A DNA stretch of 64,000 nucleotides from Microvirga sp052115485 (lineage in GTDB: Bacteria > Pseudomonadota > Alphaproteobacteria > Rhizobiales > Beijerinckiaceae), in contig NZ_JBFRGU010000003.1 in the NCBI RefSeq assembly GCF_052115485.1, positions 310,001 through 374,000 on the forward strand. Reading direction: 5' to 3'. The position numbers and the translations under genes are program-made. The notes under the pieces are model-generated. The model was not told where the DNA came from. It was given only the letters and a program-made list of their open reading frames with translations, and made no database searches. How positions within the stretch are numbered: position 1 is the first letter of the stretch; each line of letters opens with the position of its first letter. Below are positions 53,797-62,147 of the stretch, one piece after another.

Positions 53797-54963
53797 ATGT
53801 CGAGGGATCACCCACATCCGGCACGGCGCAGAGTTTACGAAGTCCTCGAACGCACCAGCGTGAGCGATCCCATCGTTCACGCTATTCACGCCTTTCTGAT
53901 CCTCTTGATCATCGCGAACGTGACGTCCGTGGTGCTGGAAAGCGTGCCCTCCCTCAGGCTGGATTTCTGGCCGACCTTCGTCGCGATCGAGATTTTCAGC
54001 GGTATCGTCTTCACGCTCGAATATGTGGCCCGCATCTGGTGCGCCCCGGAGCACCCACCCTGGCGTCATTTGAAGCCATGGAGGGCTCGTCTGAAATGGG
54101 CGCTTCATCCGCAATCCATCATCGATCTTCTCGCGATCCTGCCGTTCTATTTCGCGTATTGGGATATCAGCGAGCTACGCATCTTCCTGCTTCTGAGGCT
54201 CTTCCGGTTCTTCAAGCTCGCACGTTACTCGCCGGGGCTCACGAGCCTGATGGAGGCGATCTACGCTGAACGGCGCGCGCTCATCGCCTGCGGTGTCATT
54301 CTCCTCGGCACCGTGCTGATGTTCGCCTCCATGATGAACCTCGTGGAGAAGGATGTGCAGCCCGACAAGTTCGGCAGCATTCCGGAGGCCATGTACTGGG
54401 CCATCATCACTCTGACGACCGTGGGTTATGGGGATGTTGTGCCGGTGACGCCCCTGGGGCACGCCATTGCCGCACTGACTGCGGTTGCAGGCCTCATCAT
54501 GCTCGCCCTGCCGGTCGGCATCATCGCCAGCGCGTTTTCACGGGAAATCCACCGGCATGACTTTGTCGTTACCTGGAGCATGGTGGCGCGCGTGCCGCTC
54601 TTCGCCGATCTCGACGCCGAAGAGGTCGCTCTGGTCATGCATCGGTTGCGATCGCAAAGCTGCGTGCCGGGCGAGCTCATCGTCCGCAAAGGCGATGAGG
54701 CTCATTCGATGTATCTCATCGCGGCCGGGGAGGTGGAGGTGCTCGTTCCCGGTGAAGCGGTGAGGTTGGGGGCCGGCGATTTCTTCGGCGAAGCCGCCGT
54801 TTTGAAGCGCCGACGGAGGCATGTGACGGTGAGGGCCGTCACCCCATGCCGTTTGCTCGTGCTTGATGCCGAGGATCTGCACCAGTTGATCGCGTCCGAC
54901 CCGACGATGGCGCAACACATCGAAGAGGTCATTCAATCCCGAGGCGAGAGGCGCGCGGTTTGA
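53797..54963 (+). CDS. Cyclic-nucleotide-binding potassium channel (MloK1-like)
   Basis: 388 residues. Six membrane helices (residues about 25–235) follow the voltage-gated-channel pattern, with S4-like RIFLLLRLFRFFKLARY and the K+ selectivity filter TLTTVGYGDVVPVT. The C-terminal 130 residues are a cNMP-binding domain (GDEAHSMYLIAAGEVEVLVP, then FFGEAAVLKRRRRHVTVRAV with the phosphate-binding FGEAA loop). Architecture and size resemble the Mesorhizobium channel MloK1, which opens on cAMP. It begins 12 bp after alaS and may share its transcript. Confidence 0.88.
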   Translation: MSRDHPHPARRRVYEVLERTSVSDPIVHAIHAFLILLIIANVTSVVLESVPSLRLDFWPTFVAIEIFSGIVFTLEYVARIWCAPEHPPWRHLKPWRARLKWALHPQSIIDLLAILPFYFAYWDISELRIFLLLRLFRFFKLARYSPGLTSLMEAIYAERRALIACGVILLGTVLMFASMMNLVEKDVQPDKFGSIPEAMYWAIITLTTVGYGDVVPVTPLGHAIAALTAVAGLIMLALPVGIIASAFSREIHRHDFVVTWSMVARVPLFADLDAEEVALVMHRLRSQSCVPGELIVRKGDEAHSMYLIAAGEVEVLVPGEAVRLGAGDFFGEAAVLKRRRRHVTVRAVTPCRLLVLDAEDLHQLIASDPTMAQHIEEVIQSRGERRAV

Positions 54964-54970
54964 AATCTAG

Positions 54971-55435
54971 CTAGTCCCGATCCGGATGCTGACGCGATGC
55001 CATTTTCGCCAGATCCTCGATGCTCGCGTTATCTTCCGTTCTTTCACCGGGCAGGGTGTGCAGCATCTCGAACGCGGCGATCCGGCTTTCCATTCCGTAC
55101 TGGATTTCCGGTTGAACGCGGCCGGGATCGTCGAGGCTTCCGATGGAGACGCTGATGCGATCGCTCTCCACATATCGAAACGAAAGCGGCGTGCCGCAAT
55201 CCCGGCAAAACCCGCGCTCGACGGCTTCCGAACTTTTGAAGATGCCGGGCTTGGCCTTGGTCCAGACCAGGTCCTTCAGCGGGACGCCCGCGAGCGGTGC
55301 GAAGTAATTGCCGAAGGCTTTTTGGCACATGCGGCAATGGCAGATGCTGGCATGGGTCGGTTCGGACAAAAGCGCATAACGCACCGCGCCGCATTGGCAG
55401 CCGCCGGTCATGGCGGCTCGGGAGTTTCGGGACAT
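54971..55435 (-). CDS. GFA-family zinc protein (glutathione-dependent formaldehyde-activating-like)
   Basis: 154 residues. The family cysteine pattern is clear: GGCQCGAVRY, then SICHCRMCQKAFG, then GFCRDCGTPLSF. The family coordinates zinc and was named for glutathione-dependent formaldehyde-activating enzyme, but most members have no proven reaction. The start could also be the internal Met just before TGGCQCG. It is convergent with the K+ channel gene. Confidence 0.82.
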   Translation of the reverse strand: MSRNSRAAMTGGCQCGAVRYALLSEPTHASICHCRMCQKAFGNYFAPLAGVPLKDLVWTKAKPGIFKSSEAVERGFCRDCGTPLSFRYVESDRISVSIGSLDDPGRVQPEIQYGMESRIAAFEMLHTLPGERTEDNASIEDLAKMASRQHPDRD

Positions 55436-55541
55436 GCTTTCAGTTCCTTTGCGCTCGCAACGGCGGGCAGGGGAGGCGATTCTTCAGATTGGAATTGTAG
55501 GGTGCCACGCTTGGTTTTCTCATCTCGAACTCGGATGGCTT

Positions 55542-55790
55542 TCAGTCGTCGCTCCAATAATCGGCGATCAATCGAAGGAGCAGATCTGGGTCGCTTTCCA
55601 CACCCTCGTTTCCTTTGAAGGAGCTGAACTAGATGTGATCGTCGAAGAAATCGAGCTCCACGCGCATACCGACGAGCGTGAACGACACCATGATGGAATC
55701 GTCGCGAAGATGGTCGAGTCGATAGTAGATTTTCTCGCGATCCAGGAAGTTGAGAAAAGGGATAAGATCCTTGATGCCGCGCGGCGTCAT
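55542..55790 (-). pseudogene. Nonsense-interrupted copy of the immunity-like gene at 56846–57094
   Basis: Starts at ATG complementary to 55788–55790 with MTPRGIKDLIPFLNFLDREK and runs 53 codons to a TAG at 55629–55631, where the intact paralogue has a Glu codon. Reading through, the frame continues FSSFKGNEGVESDPDLLLRL to WSDD and a TGA, for exactly 83 codons including the stop, the same as the intact copy. A single GAG-to-TAG change explains it. Either a truncated 53-residue product is made or it is a young pseudogene. Confidence 0.8.
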
Positions 55791-55822
55791 CACCCTATTG
55801 CCTCCCTGCTGAAAGAGCAGCG

Positions 55823-56209
55823 TCAGTGTTTTGGGGTGGGCGGAGGAATGTCCCGCGCTAGCCACTCCCTGACCTTGAGCAGAAAATTGCGGGCTGCTGC
55901 GGGGCGGAAGAACATGAATTCGGTGCCGGTCTTGTCCCACAAGCCGTTGATCTCCTCGTCACTGCGGCTGCTGAGGATCTCGGCAAGATAAGTGTCGAGC
56001 TTCTTCTGGCGCGGCTTGTCGAGGCTCCCCAGCAGGCTTTCGCGAAGCTTCGTTTCGGAGGTGATCTCTTCATACAAGGTGCAATGGAGATTAAAAGCCA
56101 GCGTTAGAAATTCATCCGGGAAGGGGTTCGTCGTTCCCGGTGGATGCCGTTTGGCCTCATTACGGCCGTGTGCGTTTTGCCTTCTGACACGGGATTTGTG
56201 CTTCGACAT
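55823..56209 (-). CDS. Conserved hypothetical protein in the toxin/immunity-like cluster
   Basis: 128 residues. It opens MSKHKSRVRRQNAHGRNEAK (very basic), then a helical body: FNLHCTLYEEITSETKLRES, DTYLAEILSSRSDEEINGLW, GTEFMFFRPAAARNFLLKVR. Family unknown. It starts 3 bp after the stop of the preceding gene on the same strand, and the pseudogene follows 32 bp later, so it belongs to the same small operon. Confidence 0.65.
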   Translation of the reverse strand: MSKHKSRVRRQNAHGRNEAKRHPPGTTNPFPDEFLTLAFNLHCTLYEEITSETKLRESLLGSLDKPRQKKLDTYLAEILSSRSDEEINGLWDKTGTEFMFFRPAAARNFLLKVREWLARDIPPPTPKH

Positions 56210-56212
56210 GCA

Positions 56213-56593
56213 TCACCCCGGAGGCGTCCAAGCGTATTCCCGCAGCGCGAACCAGAGGCCGCCGGGATCCTCATCCTTGGCGCCGTTCGCCAGCCATTCA
56301 CGCACGACGTTGTCGATGATCTCTTTGGGCGTGGTGCCGTATTGCCGCTGCACGATCCATTCATGCTCGCTCTCACCGCCCCCGACCACCGGCACCGCGC
56401 CGCGCGAGAGAAGTTCGGCGATGCAGCGACGCACGAAATCAGTCAACGCGTCGCCTTCGAAACCGAAACCGAGACGTCCTTTAGGCACGATCTGCCATAG
56501 CCCGACGGCATCGATGGGCAACTCATCCGCAACGATCTTGATGTACTCACTGAGCGGCTTGCCGGACCGTTTGTCACGAGGCTCGTTGTTCAT
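56213..56593 (-). CDS. Hypothetical protein, full paralogue of 56608–56853
   Basis: 126 residues from MNNEPRDKRSGKPLSEYIKI (ATG complementary to 56591–56593); the upstream open part is a shadow of the neighbouring copy. The C-terminal 75 residues (IAELLSRGAVPVVGGG, HEWIVQRQYG, WLANGAKDEDPGGLWFALRE) are nearly identical to the adjacent short copy, which shows recent tandem duplication. The function is unknown; in this setting an immunity protein is possible. Confidence 0.72.
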   Translation of the reverse strand: MNNEPRDKRSGKPLSEYIKIVADELPIDAVGLWQIVPKGRLGFGFEGDALTDFVRRCIAELLSRGAVPVVGGGESEHEWIVQRQYGTTPKEIIDNVVREWLANGAKDEDPGGLWFALREYAWTPPG

Positions 56594-56607
56594 CTTTGGA
56601 TACCTTT

Positions 56608-56853
56608 CTACCCCGGCGGCGTCCAGGCGTGTTCCCGCAAGGCAAACCAGAGCCCGCCGGGATCCTCGTCCTTGGCGCCGTTCGCCAGCCATTCGCGCAC
56701 GACATTGTCGATGATGTCTTCGGATGTGGAGCCGTATTGCCGCTGCACGATCCACTCATGCTCACCATCCAGTCCGCCGCCGACCACCGGAACTGCACCG
56801 CGCGAGAGAAGCTCCGCGATGCCGCCGTCAACGCCGCTGGTAAAGTCAGTCAT
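56608..56853 (-). CDS. N-terminally truncated tandem copy of the gene at 56213–56593
   Basis: 81 residues, MTDFTSGVDGGIAELLSRGA and on. From IAELLSRG it is almost identical to the downstream paralogue, but about 45 N-terminal residues are missing and the junction (TSGVDGG) is unrelated. It overlaps the preceding immunity-like gene by 8 bp. Probably a partial duplicate left by unequal recombination; whether it is functional is unclear. Confidence 0.6.
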   Translation of the reverse strand: MTDFTSGVDGGIAELLSRGAVPVVGGGLDGEHEWIVQRQYGSTSEDIIDNVVREWLANGAKDEDPGGLWFALREHAWTPPG

Positions 56854-57094
56854 CGCTCCAGTGAGCTTGGATCAGTTCAAACAGGAGGTCGACATTATCT
56901 TCAACCGCTTCTGAGCCCCTGAAAATGCTGAACTCGATGTGATCGTCAAAGAAGTCCAACTCGATACGCGCGCCGACGAGTGTGAACGACACCATGATGG
57001 TGTCGTCGCGGACATGATCCAGTCGATAGTAGATCTTTTCTTTATCAAGATAGTTCAGGAAGGGTATGAGATCTTTGATGCCACTCAATGTCAT
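56846..57094 (-). CDS. Putative immunity protein, intact copy
   Basis: 82 residues, MTLSGIKDLIPFLNYLDKEK then IYYRLDHVRDDTIMVSFTLV, GARIELDFFDDHIEFSIFRG, ending WSDD. Small, acidic and strand-rich, as many immunity proteins are. It starts 9 bp after the stop of the toxin-like gene on the same strand. A second, stop-containing copy lies at 55542–55790. The immunity role is inferred from size, acidity and position. Confidence 0.65.
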   Translation of the reverse strand: MTLSGIKDLIPFLNYLDKEKIYYRLDHVRDDTIMVSFTLVGARIELDFFDDHIEFSIFRGSEAVEDNVDLLFELIQAHWSDD

Positions 57095-57103
57095 TGTTGT
57101 CCC

Positions 57104-57553
57104 TCACTTTCGGTATTCGTCTCGACCAAGAATCTTTAGGCATGTTCTAGCGGCGGAATCACCGCCTTTTGCCGCCTTCATTACGTCTTCAATCGTCACA
57201 CCAAGAAATTGACCCGGAAGCACAGAACGGATCTTGCCTTTGCAGTGTGCCGAAACAAAATCTTGGACCCTCATGCCAAGCTGATTTTGCTCGAAACCGC
57301 CAGCAAGAGTAATGCCGGACGAATTTTCTGATGCACTTCGAGGTTTTTCGGAAGGATGTGCCGGCGCCCCCTCTCCCACCCACTGTCCGCCGTTTGGGCT
57401 TCCGGCTGGGGCGCGCGGCTGGCTTGGGTTGAAGCGCTTGAGTGCGAGGGCAATGCGCAGGCTGCGGAGTTCAATTTGCGCGACGACAATGGCCTTTCGG
57501 GCACCGAGCAATTCGTGGCGAAGGGACGGCGGTAAAGGCATAAAACGATCCAT
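57104..57553 (-). CDS. Putative small polymorphic-type toxin
   Basis: 149 residues. The N-terminal part contains RFNPSQPRAPAGSPNGGQWV, matching the P-R-x-P-A-G-x-x-x-G-G-Q-W motif that often precedes C-terminal toxin domains in polymorphic and phage-associated toxins. The last 55 residues (VQDFVSAHCKGKIRSVLPGQ, then GVTIEDVMKAAKGGDSAART) would be the toxin domain; I cannot name its activity. It is the first gene of the minus-strand cluster, followed by the immunity-like gene. No secretion genes are next to it. Confidence 0.6.
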   Translation of the reverse strand: MDRFMPLPPSLRHELLGARKAIVVAQIELRSLRIALALKRFNPSQPRAPAGSPNGGQWVGEGAPAHPSEKPRSASENSSGITLAGGFEQNQLGMRVQDFVSAHCKGKIRSVLPGQFLGVTIEDVMKAAKGGDSAARTCLKILGRDEYRK

Positions 57554-57628
57554 CGATTCTTAAAATATGGATATATTCATAGAACAAAATAAGAACATTG
57601 TCAAATTTGTTGCGGCTTCTGCGCAATG

Positions 57629-57656
57629 AAAAAGGCCCGGCTTTGGGCCGGGCCTT
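57629..57656 (-). terminator. Intrinsic terminator for isocitrate dehydrogenase
   Basis: AAGGCCCGGC pairs with GCCGGGCCTT around a five-base loop; on the minus strand it is followed by TTTTTC. It is located 145 bp after the icd stop. Confidence 0.75.
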
Positions 57657-57678
57657 GGATCGGTTGCTATCTTTTGTC

Positions 57679-57775
57679 CGTCATGCCCGGGCTTGTCCCG
57701 GTTATCCATGTCTTCGTCGCCAGGGATCACTCTGTTTCCAAGGCGTGGATGGCCGGAATAAGTCCGGCCATGACG
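57679..57775. repeat. Palindromic intergenic repeat
   Basis: CGTCATGCCCGGGCTTGTCC at the left and CCGGAATAAGTCCGGCCATGACG-type sequence at the right form imperfect inverted ends around GGTTATCCATGTCTTCG and AAGGCGTGGATGGCC. This layout is common in Rhizobiales genomes (CGTCATGGCCGG elements). It lies between the icd stop and its terminator. Confidence 0.7.
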
Positions 57776-57800
57776 GGTGAGGGAGGGAGCGGGAGGCCGC

Positions 57801-59015
57801 TTAAGCCGCCATCGCCTTCTTGAGGTTTTCGTCGATCTTGTCGAGGAAGCCGGTGGTGGAGAGCCACTTTTGCTCGGCGCCGACGAGGAGGGCGAGGTCC
57901 TTGGTCATGGAGCCGGCTTCCACCGTGTCCACGCAGACCTTCTCTAAGGTCGTGGCGAACTTGGCGAGCTCGGCGTTGTTGTCGAGCTTCGCGCGGTGGG
58001 CGAGGCCGCGGGTCCAGGCGAAGATCGAGGCGATGGAGTTGGTGGAAGTCTCCTTGCCCTTCTGGTGCTCGCGGTAGTGGCGGGTGACGGTGCCGTGGGC
58101 GGCTTCCGCTTCCACGGTCTTGCCGTCCGGCGTCATCAGAACCGAGGTCATCAAGCCGAGCGAGCCGAAGCCCTGCGCGACGGTGTCGGACTGCACGTCG
58201 CCGTCGTAGTTCTTACAGGCCCAGACATAGCCGCCCGACCACTTGAGGGCCGAGGCCACCATGTCGTCGATGAGGCGGTGCTCATAGGTGATGCCGGCGG
58301 CCTCGAACTTCGCCTTGAACTCGTTCTGGTAGACTTCCTCGAAGATGTCCTTGAAGCGGCCGTCATAGGCCTTGAGGATCGTGTTCTTCGTGGAGAGGTA
58401 GACCGGATACTTGCGCATCAGGCCGTAGTTCATCGAGGCGCGGGCGAATTCGCGGATCGACTCGTCGAGGTTGTACATCGCCATGGCGACGCCGCCGCCC
58501 GGGAACTTGAAGACTTCCTTCTCGATGACCGTGCCGTCCTCGCCCTCGAACTTGATCGTCAGGCGGCCCTTGCCGGGCACCTTGAAATCGGTCGCCTTGT
58601 ACTGGTCGCCGAAGGCGTGACGGCCGACGATGATCGGCTGCGTCCAGCCCGGGACGAGGCGCGGAACGTTCTTGCAGATGATCGGCTCACGGAAGATCAC
58701 GCCGCCGAGGATGTTGCGGATCGTGCCGTTCGGCGACTTCCACATTTCCTTGAGGTTGAACTCCTTCACGCGGGCTTCGTCCGGCGTGATCGTCGCGCAC
58801 TTCACGCCGACGCCGTACTTCTTGATGGCTTCCGCCGCTTCGATGGTGACCTGATCGTTGGTCGCGTCGCGGTGCTCCATGCCGAGATCGAAATACTTGA
58901 GATCGATGTCGAGATAAGGGTGGATCAGCTTGTCCTTGATGTAGTGCCAAATGATGCGGGTCATCTCGTCGCCGTCGAGTTCGACGACCGGATTGGCAAC
59001 CTTGATCTTCGCCAT
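57801..59015 (-). CDS. icd: NADP-dependent isocitrate dehydrogenase
   Basis: 404 residues, the homodimeric eukaryote-like type II form common in alphaproteobacteria, not the E. coli type. It starts MAKIKVANPVVELDGDEMTR. The substrate-binding region WKSPNGTIRNILGGVIFREP and the metal-binding aspartates in LIDDMVASALKWSGGYVWAC and KNYDGDVQSDTVAQGFGSLG are intact, and EAAHGTVTRHYR binds the adenine part of NADP. It oxidises isocitrate to 2-oxoglutarate in the TCA cycle. Confidence 0.95.
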   Translation of the reverse strand: MAKIKVANPVVELDGDEMTRIIWHYIKDKLIHPYLDIDLKYFDLGMEHRDATNDQVTIEAAEAIKKYGVGVKCATITPDEARVKEFNLKEMWKSPNGTIRNILGGVIFREPIICKNVPRLVPGWTQPIIVGRHAFGDQYKATDFKVPGKGRLTIKFEGEDGTVIEKEVFKFPGGGVAMAMYNLDESIREFARASMNYGLMRKYPVYLSTKNTILKAYDGRFKDIFEEVYQNEFKAKFEAAGITYEHRLIDDMVASALKWSGGYVWACKNYDGDVQSDTVAQGFGSLGLMTSVLMTPDGKTVEAEAAHGTVTRHYREHQKGKETSTNSIASIFAWTRGLAHRAKLDNNAELAKFATTLEKVCVDTVEAGSMTKDLALLVGAEQKWLSTTGFLDKIDENLKKAMAA

Positions 59016-59383
59016 GATCTCACCTTGCGCTGAAGAGGGGATAAGGCCTCCCGGACGGGAAACCGTTGCCGCGCGCTATAGCGCGGCTTGAGGCCGGGGG
59101 GAAGCGGGGGCGGGAGGAAATGCGGAGCTCGCGGGTGGTGAGAAATGCTGACAGGCGCCAAGGCGCGCGTTTGAGGTGGTAGCGGAGGACAGTTTCTCTT
59201 GGCCCCCCTGATGGCCGCCCGCCTCGCCCGGGTGACGAACCGCTCGGCTCGAAGGTGCAACGCCTCCGCAAGGAATAGAGCCACGGCCAGGGGTAACGTT
59301 ACGCAAGGCTACACCCTATCCTCACCTTACCAGTTTGTTTACTATCCTGGCGTGAGAATGCCTAAGACAAGAGGCGCCGCACA
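59016..59383. other. Intergenic region between icd and the DUF5131 gene
   Basis: 368 bp with no supported gene. The left part carries the icd upstream sequence (divergent), including a GC-rich stretch at 59080–59110. A short plus-strand frame (59199–59531) is a shadow of the next gene in another frame. Confidence 0.5.
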
Positions 59384-60130
59384 ATGGCTGAAACAACAAT
59401 CGAATGGACCGATGCGACTTGGAATCCTGTCGCAGGATGCTCCATCATGTCAGCGGGCTGCACCAACTGCTACGCCATGCGTATGGCTGCTCGCCTCGAC
59501 GCGATGGGATTGGAAAAGTACGCCGGTTTAACTCGCAAGAGCGGTGGACGCGCGAAATGGACCGGCAAAGTCCTTCTGGATCAAAAATCACTAAGTCTGC
59601 CAGAACGCTGGACCAAGCCCCGTCGCGTCTTCGTCAATTCGATGTCCGACCTGTTCCACCCGGCCGTGCCTGCTGAATTCATTGCACAGGTATGGCAAAC
59701 TATGGAGCGGACGCCCCGACACACCTTTCAGATTTTGACCAAGCGGCCAGACCGCATGTTGGAGATTGTGCCGAGCCTCTCTAGGCTTCCAAACGTATGG
59801 CTTGGAACGAGTGTCGAAGATAGCCGTGTCCTCCATAGGATCGATGAACTACGACGGGTACCGGCAGTTGTGCGGTTCATTTCGTTCGAGCCACTAATCG
59901 GTAGCGTTGCCGACGCTGATCTCAGCTGCATACAGTGGGCGATTGTCGGCGGAGAGAGCGGTCCAAAGGCGCGCCCCCTCGATCCAGAGTGGGTTGATGA
60001 GATACATGATCTGTGTGCCGAAGCTGAAACTGCCTTTTTCTTTAAGCAGTGGGGCGGCAAGAACAAAAAGGCGGCTGGTCGGGTTTATCGTGGGCGCCTT
60101 TGGAATGATCTACCTGAATTGAGGATATGA
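59384..60130 (+). CDS. DUF5131 (phage Gp37/Gp68-like) three-Cys-motif protein
   Basis: 248 residues. It opens MAETTIEWTDATWNPVAGCS; the three-cysteine motif is CSIMSAGCTNCYAMRMA, which resembles a radical-SAM-type cluster site. Further conserved blocks are FVNSMSDLFHPAV, ILTKRPDRML, NVWLGTSVED, RFISFEPLIG and WAIVGGESGPKARPL, all as in the Gp37/Gp68 family. The family is typically encoded next to TcmP proteins, as here. Function not established. It overlaps TcmP tail-to-tail by 46 bp, and its position suggests an acquired gene pair. Confidence 0.82.
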   Translation: MAETTIEWTDATWNPVAGCSIMSAGCTNCYAMRMAARLDAMGLEKYAGLTRKSGGRAKWTGKVLLDQKSLSLPERWTKPRRVFVNSMSDLFHPAVPAEFIAQVWQTMERTPRHTFQILTKRPDRMLEIVPSLSRLPNVWLGTSVEDSRVLHRIDELRRVPAVVRFISFEPLIGSVADADLSCIQWAIVGGESGPKARPLDPEWVDEIHDLCAEAETAFFFKQWGGKNKKAAGRVYRGRLWNDLPELRI

Positions 60131-61008
60131 GAGGCGATTTCCGTCGCTAGGCGAACAGCTTGTGGGCTATCATTAGAGACGGCGAAGAAGAGCGATGCCA
60201 TTGGTGCGCCATTCTTGTGATGTAGTCGGATAGGGTCAAGGACAGCACCCTTGAAGACTGTCTCAAGCCTTTCCTTAACGTAGACCTCGATTGCGGCGAT
60301 ATCCGCGCGACGTGTAGCCTGCGCCTCTGTCTCAAACATGTCAGCTGGCAGCGTCTCATGCTCATACCAACGCTGCCGCCAATCAGTAGCGCCAAGAACA
60401 CGATCGAGTGCTGCCTCCTTGTGTTCATCGAGTTTCGTGGGGTCATGCGGGGCGTTACGATAGAGGCCTGACAGCGGGAAAAAGTACCAACAATCGAGTG
60501 CTTTGGTCGCCGCAATAGCCTCGACGGTACTCCAATCAACCTCCATCCCATATGGGTCCAGGAAGATCACGCCCCGCGTACCGCGTCGCCCATTACGTTG
60601 CTTACGCCATTGGGCCCCGGTACAGAGCTTCCTCACAAGCGGATTGGCATCGCCCTGTTGAAGTACAACCCTTCTTGATGGGTTTGCAGCAACGAGTTTC
60701 TCAAGCTCTGCAAATCTCGCGTCATCCTGCTCTATTAGAACAATTACGTCGAGGGGCGGATCGGTGGCGATGGCAATCGAGGCTGAGCCTGGGCTTGTGA
60801 CCTCAATCGCATCTACACCACTCTCGAATAGTGGTAGAGCAGCCCTGACTTCAGTTCGAGTGCCTGAACCAGCGAAGGCATCGATGTAGACGCAGGCAAA
60901 GTTCTGGTTCCGTAAGGCCGTAGCGAAAGCGCGAAGATAGGCGCTTAGACAGCCAAGTTTCCGGTTCGTATCCGGTCCGCCAAAGACATGAGCCACGCCT
61001 ACGCACAC
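60085..61008 (-). CDS. tcmP: Three-Cys-motif partner protein TcmP
   Basis: 307 residues. Conserved TcmP features: N-terminal RKLGCLSAYLRAFATALRNQ, CVYIDAFAGSGTR, the VIFLDPYGMEVDW strand and the WYFFPLSGLYRN block. IDAFAGSG and FLDPYG resemble the SAM-binding and catalytic motifs of methyltransferases, so a nucleic-acid-modifying role with the DUF5131 protein is plausible but unproved. It is convergent with its partner. The start is uncertain; the given ATG lies just before HVFGGPDTN. Confidence 0.78.
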   Translation of the reverse strand: MCVGVAHVFGGPDTNRKLGCLSAYLRAFATALRNQNFACVYIDAFAGSGTRTEVRAALPLFESGVDAIEVTSPGSASIAIATDPPLDVIVLIEQDDARFAELEKLVAANPSRRVVLQQGDANPLVRKLCTGAQWRKQRNGRRGTRGVIFLDPYGMEVDWSTVEAIAATKALDCWYFFPLSGLYRNAPHDPTKLDEHKEAALDRVLGATDWRQRWYEHETLPADMFETEAQATRRADIAAIEVYVKERLETVFKGAVLDPIRLHHKNGAPMASLFFAVSNDSPQAVRLATEIASHILNSGRSFQRRPR

Positions 61009-61321
61009 CCCTGCTATATTGTTAAGCTATGAGGATAGACAGCAACATCCCTAGATTGCAAGCCAAGCTGGCCTAGGCCCTGGTGGTGAAGCCTAAACCA
61101 GCGCGATGGGTAGGTATGAAATAGGCGAATTTTTTCTGATGGCGCCCATCGGCGTAGTTGAGAATCGTATTGCGAGGGTGTGACTAGTGTTCGCCATCTG
61201 CAGCTCCTTCGGCCCAGTGCGGCCGACAAAGAAGCCAAATGCGAGAGCGCCCAGAAAGCACCACCGAAATTTGCATCTAAAAGGAAATTTTTGCTTTAAA
61301 ATAAGCTACTTAGCGATTTAA
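61009..61321. other. Intergenic region beside the TcmP gene
   Basis: No gene is supported. It is AT-richer than the surrounding DNA, especially at 61270–61320. A 74-codon minus-strand frame (61014–61238) continues no known family. Confidence 0.4.
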
Positions 61322-61354
61322 TGGTAGCTGAGGACGGATTTGAACCCCCGACTA
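61322..61354 (-). other. tRNA 3'-end-like fragment, possible attachment-site remnant
   Basis: On the minus strand it reads GTCGGGGGTTCAAATCCG followed by TCCTCAGCTACCA: a T-arm loop (TTCAAAT) and an acceptor-like 3' end with CCA. The T-stem has at least one mismatch and no 5' half of a tRNA is present. It begins at the stop codon of the methyltransferase gene. Such 3' ends are left where integrases use tRNA genes; a chance match cannot be excluded. Confidence 0.4.
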
Positions 61355-61951
61355 GGCAGCCTTCACCGCCGTCACATGGAGCCAGTCCGTTCTCCTGCCG
61401 TCATACCCGCCGCCGATTGTTTCGTTGATGGCAAGGGATTGCCATTCCAGCGCTTCATAGACGGAGCGCAGCCAGTCCTTTGAAGGGTAGTTGAAGAAGC
61501 GGCCGAACGCGTCGAGACCTTCCTGTTCGCCCGCCTTGAAGCTTGCAAAGAAAACTCCTCCGGGCTTCAGGGCTTTGTGAATGCGGGCGATGATGGCGCC
61601 GAGATCGGCGCGGGGGACGTGCAGCAGGCAGGCGTGGGCGAAGACGCCGTCATAGGCGTCCGTCTCGTCCAGATCCTCAAAGCGCAGAACCTTCACGGGG
61701 CGCCCGAGGCGTCTCTCGGCTTCCCGCGCGAGCTCCGGCGAGCCGTCGGTGGGATGGACGTCATAACCCGCGGCGATCATGGCCTCGCTGTCCTGCCCGC
61801 CGCCGCAGCCGAGTTCCAGAATCGAGCCTCGTTCAGGGACATGTTTCAGGAACGCGTCGAGAATGGCCTTCTCGGCAAGACGCTGCCGCGTGGCGTAGGC
61901 ATGGGCTTCGGAGGCGTAGAAGTCGAGCGTCTTTTCCATGCGGTCTCTCAT
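61352..61951 (-). CDS. Class I SAM-dependent methyltransferase
   Basis: 199 residues from MRDRMEKTLDFYASEAHAYA (ATG complementary to 61949–61951); a longer frame to 62029 adds an unlikely leader, and a start 12 bp further in is also possible. SAM-binding motif I is ILELGCGGGQDSEAM, motif II is PTDGSPELAREAE, and motif post-II is VFAHACLLHVPRADL. The C-terminus ends with TDWLHVTAVKAA. Substrate unknown. Confidence 0.8.
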   Translation of the reverse strand: MRDRMEKTLDFYASEAHAYATRQRLAEKAILDAFLKHVPERGSILELGCGGGQDSEAMIAAGYDVHPTDGSPELAREAERRLGRPVKVLRFEDLDETDAYDGVFAHACLLHVPRADLGAIIARIHKALKPGGVFFASFKAGEQEGLDAFGRFFNYPSKDWLRSVYEALEWQSLAINETIGGGYDGRRTDWLHVTAVKAA

Positions 61952-62147
61952 GAATGTTATCCGATATTTTGTATCATTTTTGCTGGGTTGTGACGTAGAA
62001 TACGGCCGGATTTGCTGAAATTTCTCCACAAAACCATCTCCGCGTGCGCGTGCGCACTGACGATGAACAAATTCTGTATTGAAATTTCATCCAACCTGAG
62101 CATTGTGCCTCTAGGTAATCGTACCTGTCTCGCTTTGGGGGGAATTC

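Noticed and set aside
57996..59033. 345-codon plus-strand frame opposite icd
   Set aside because: Shadow of isocitrate dehydrogenase, low-complexity Val/Asp/Arg composition.
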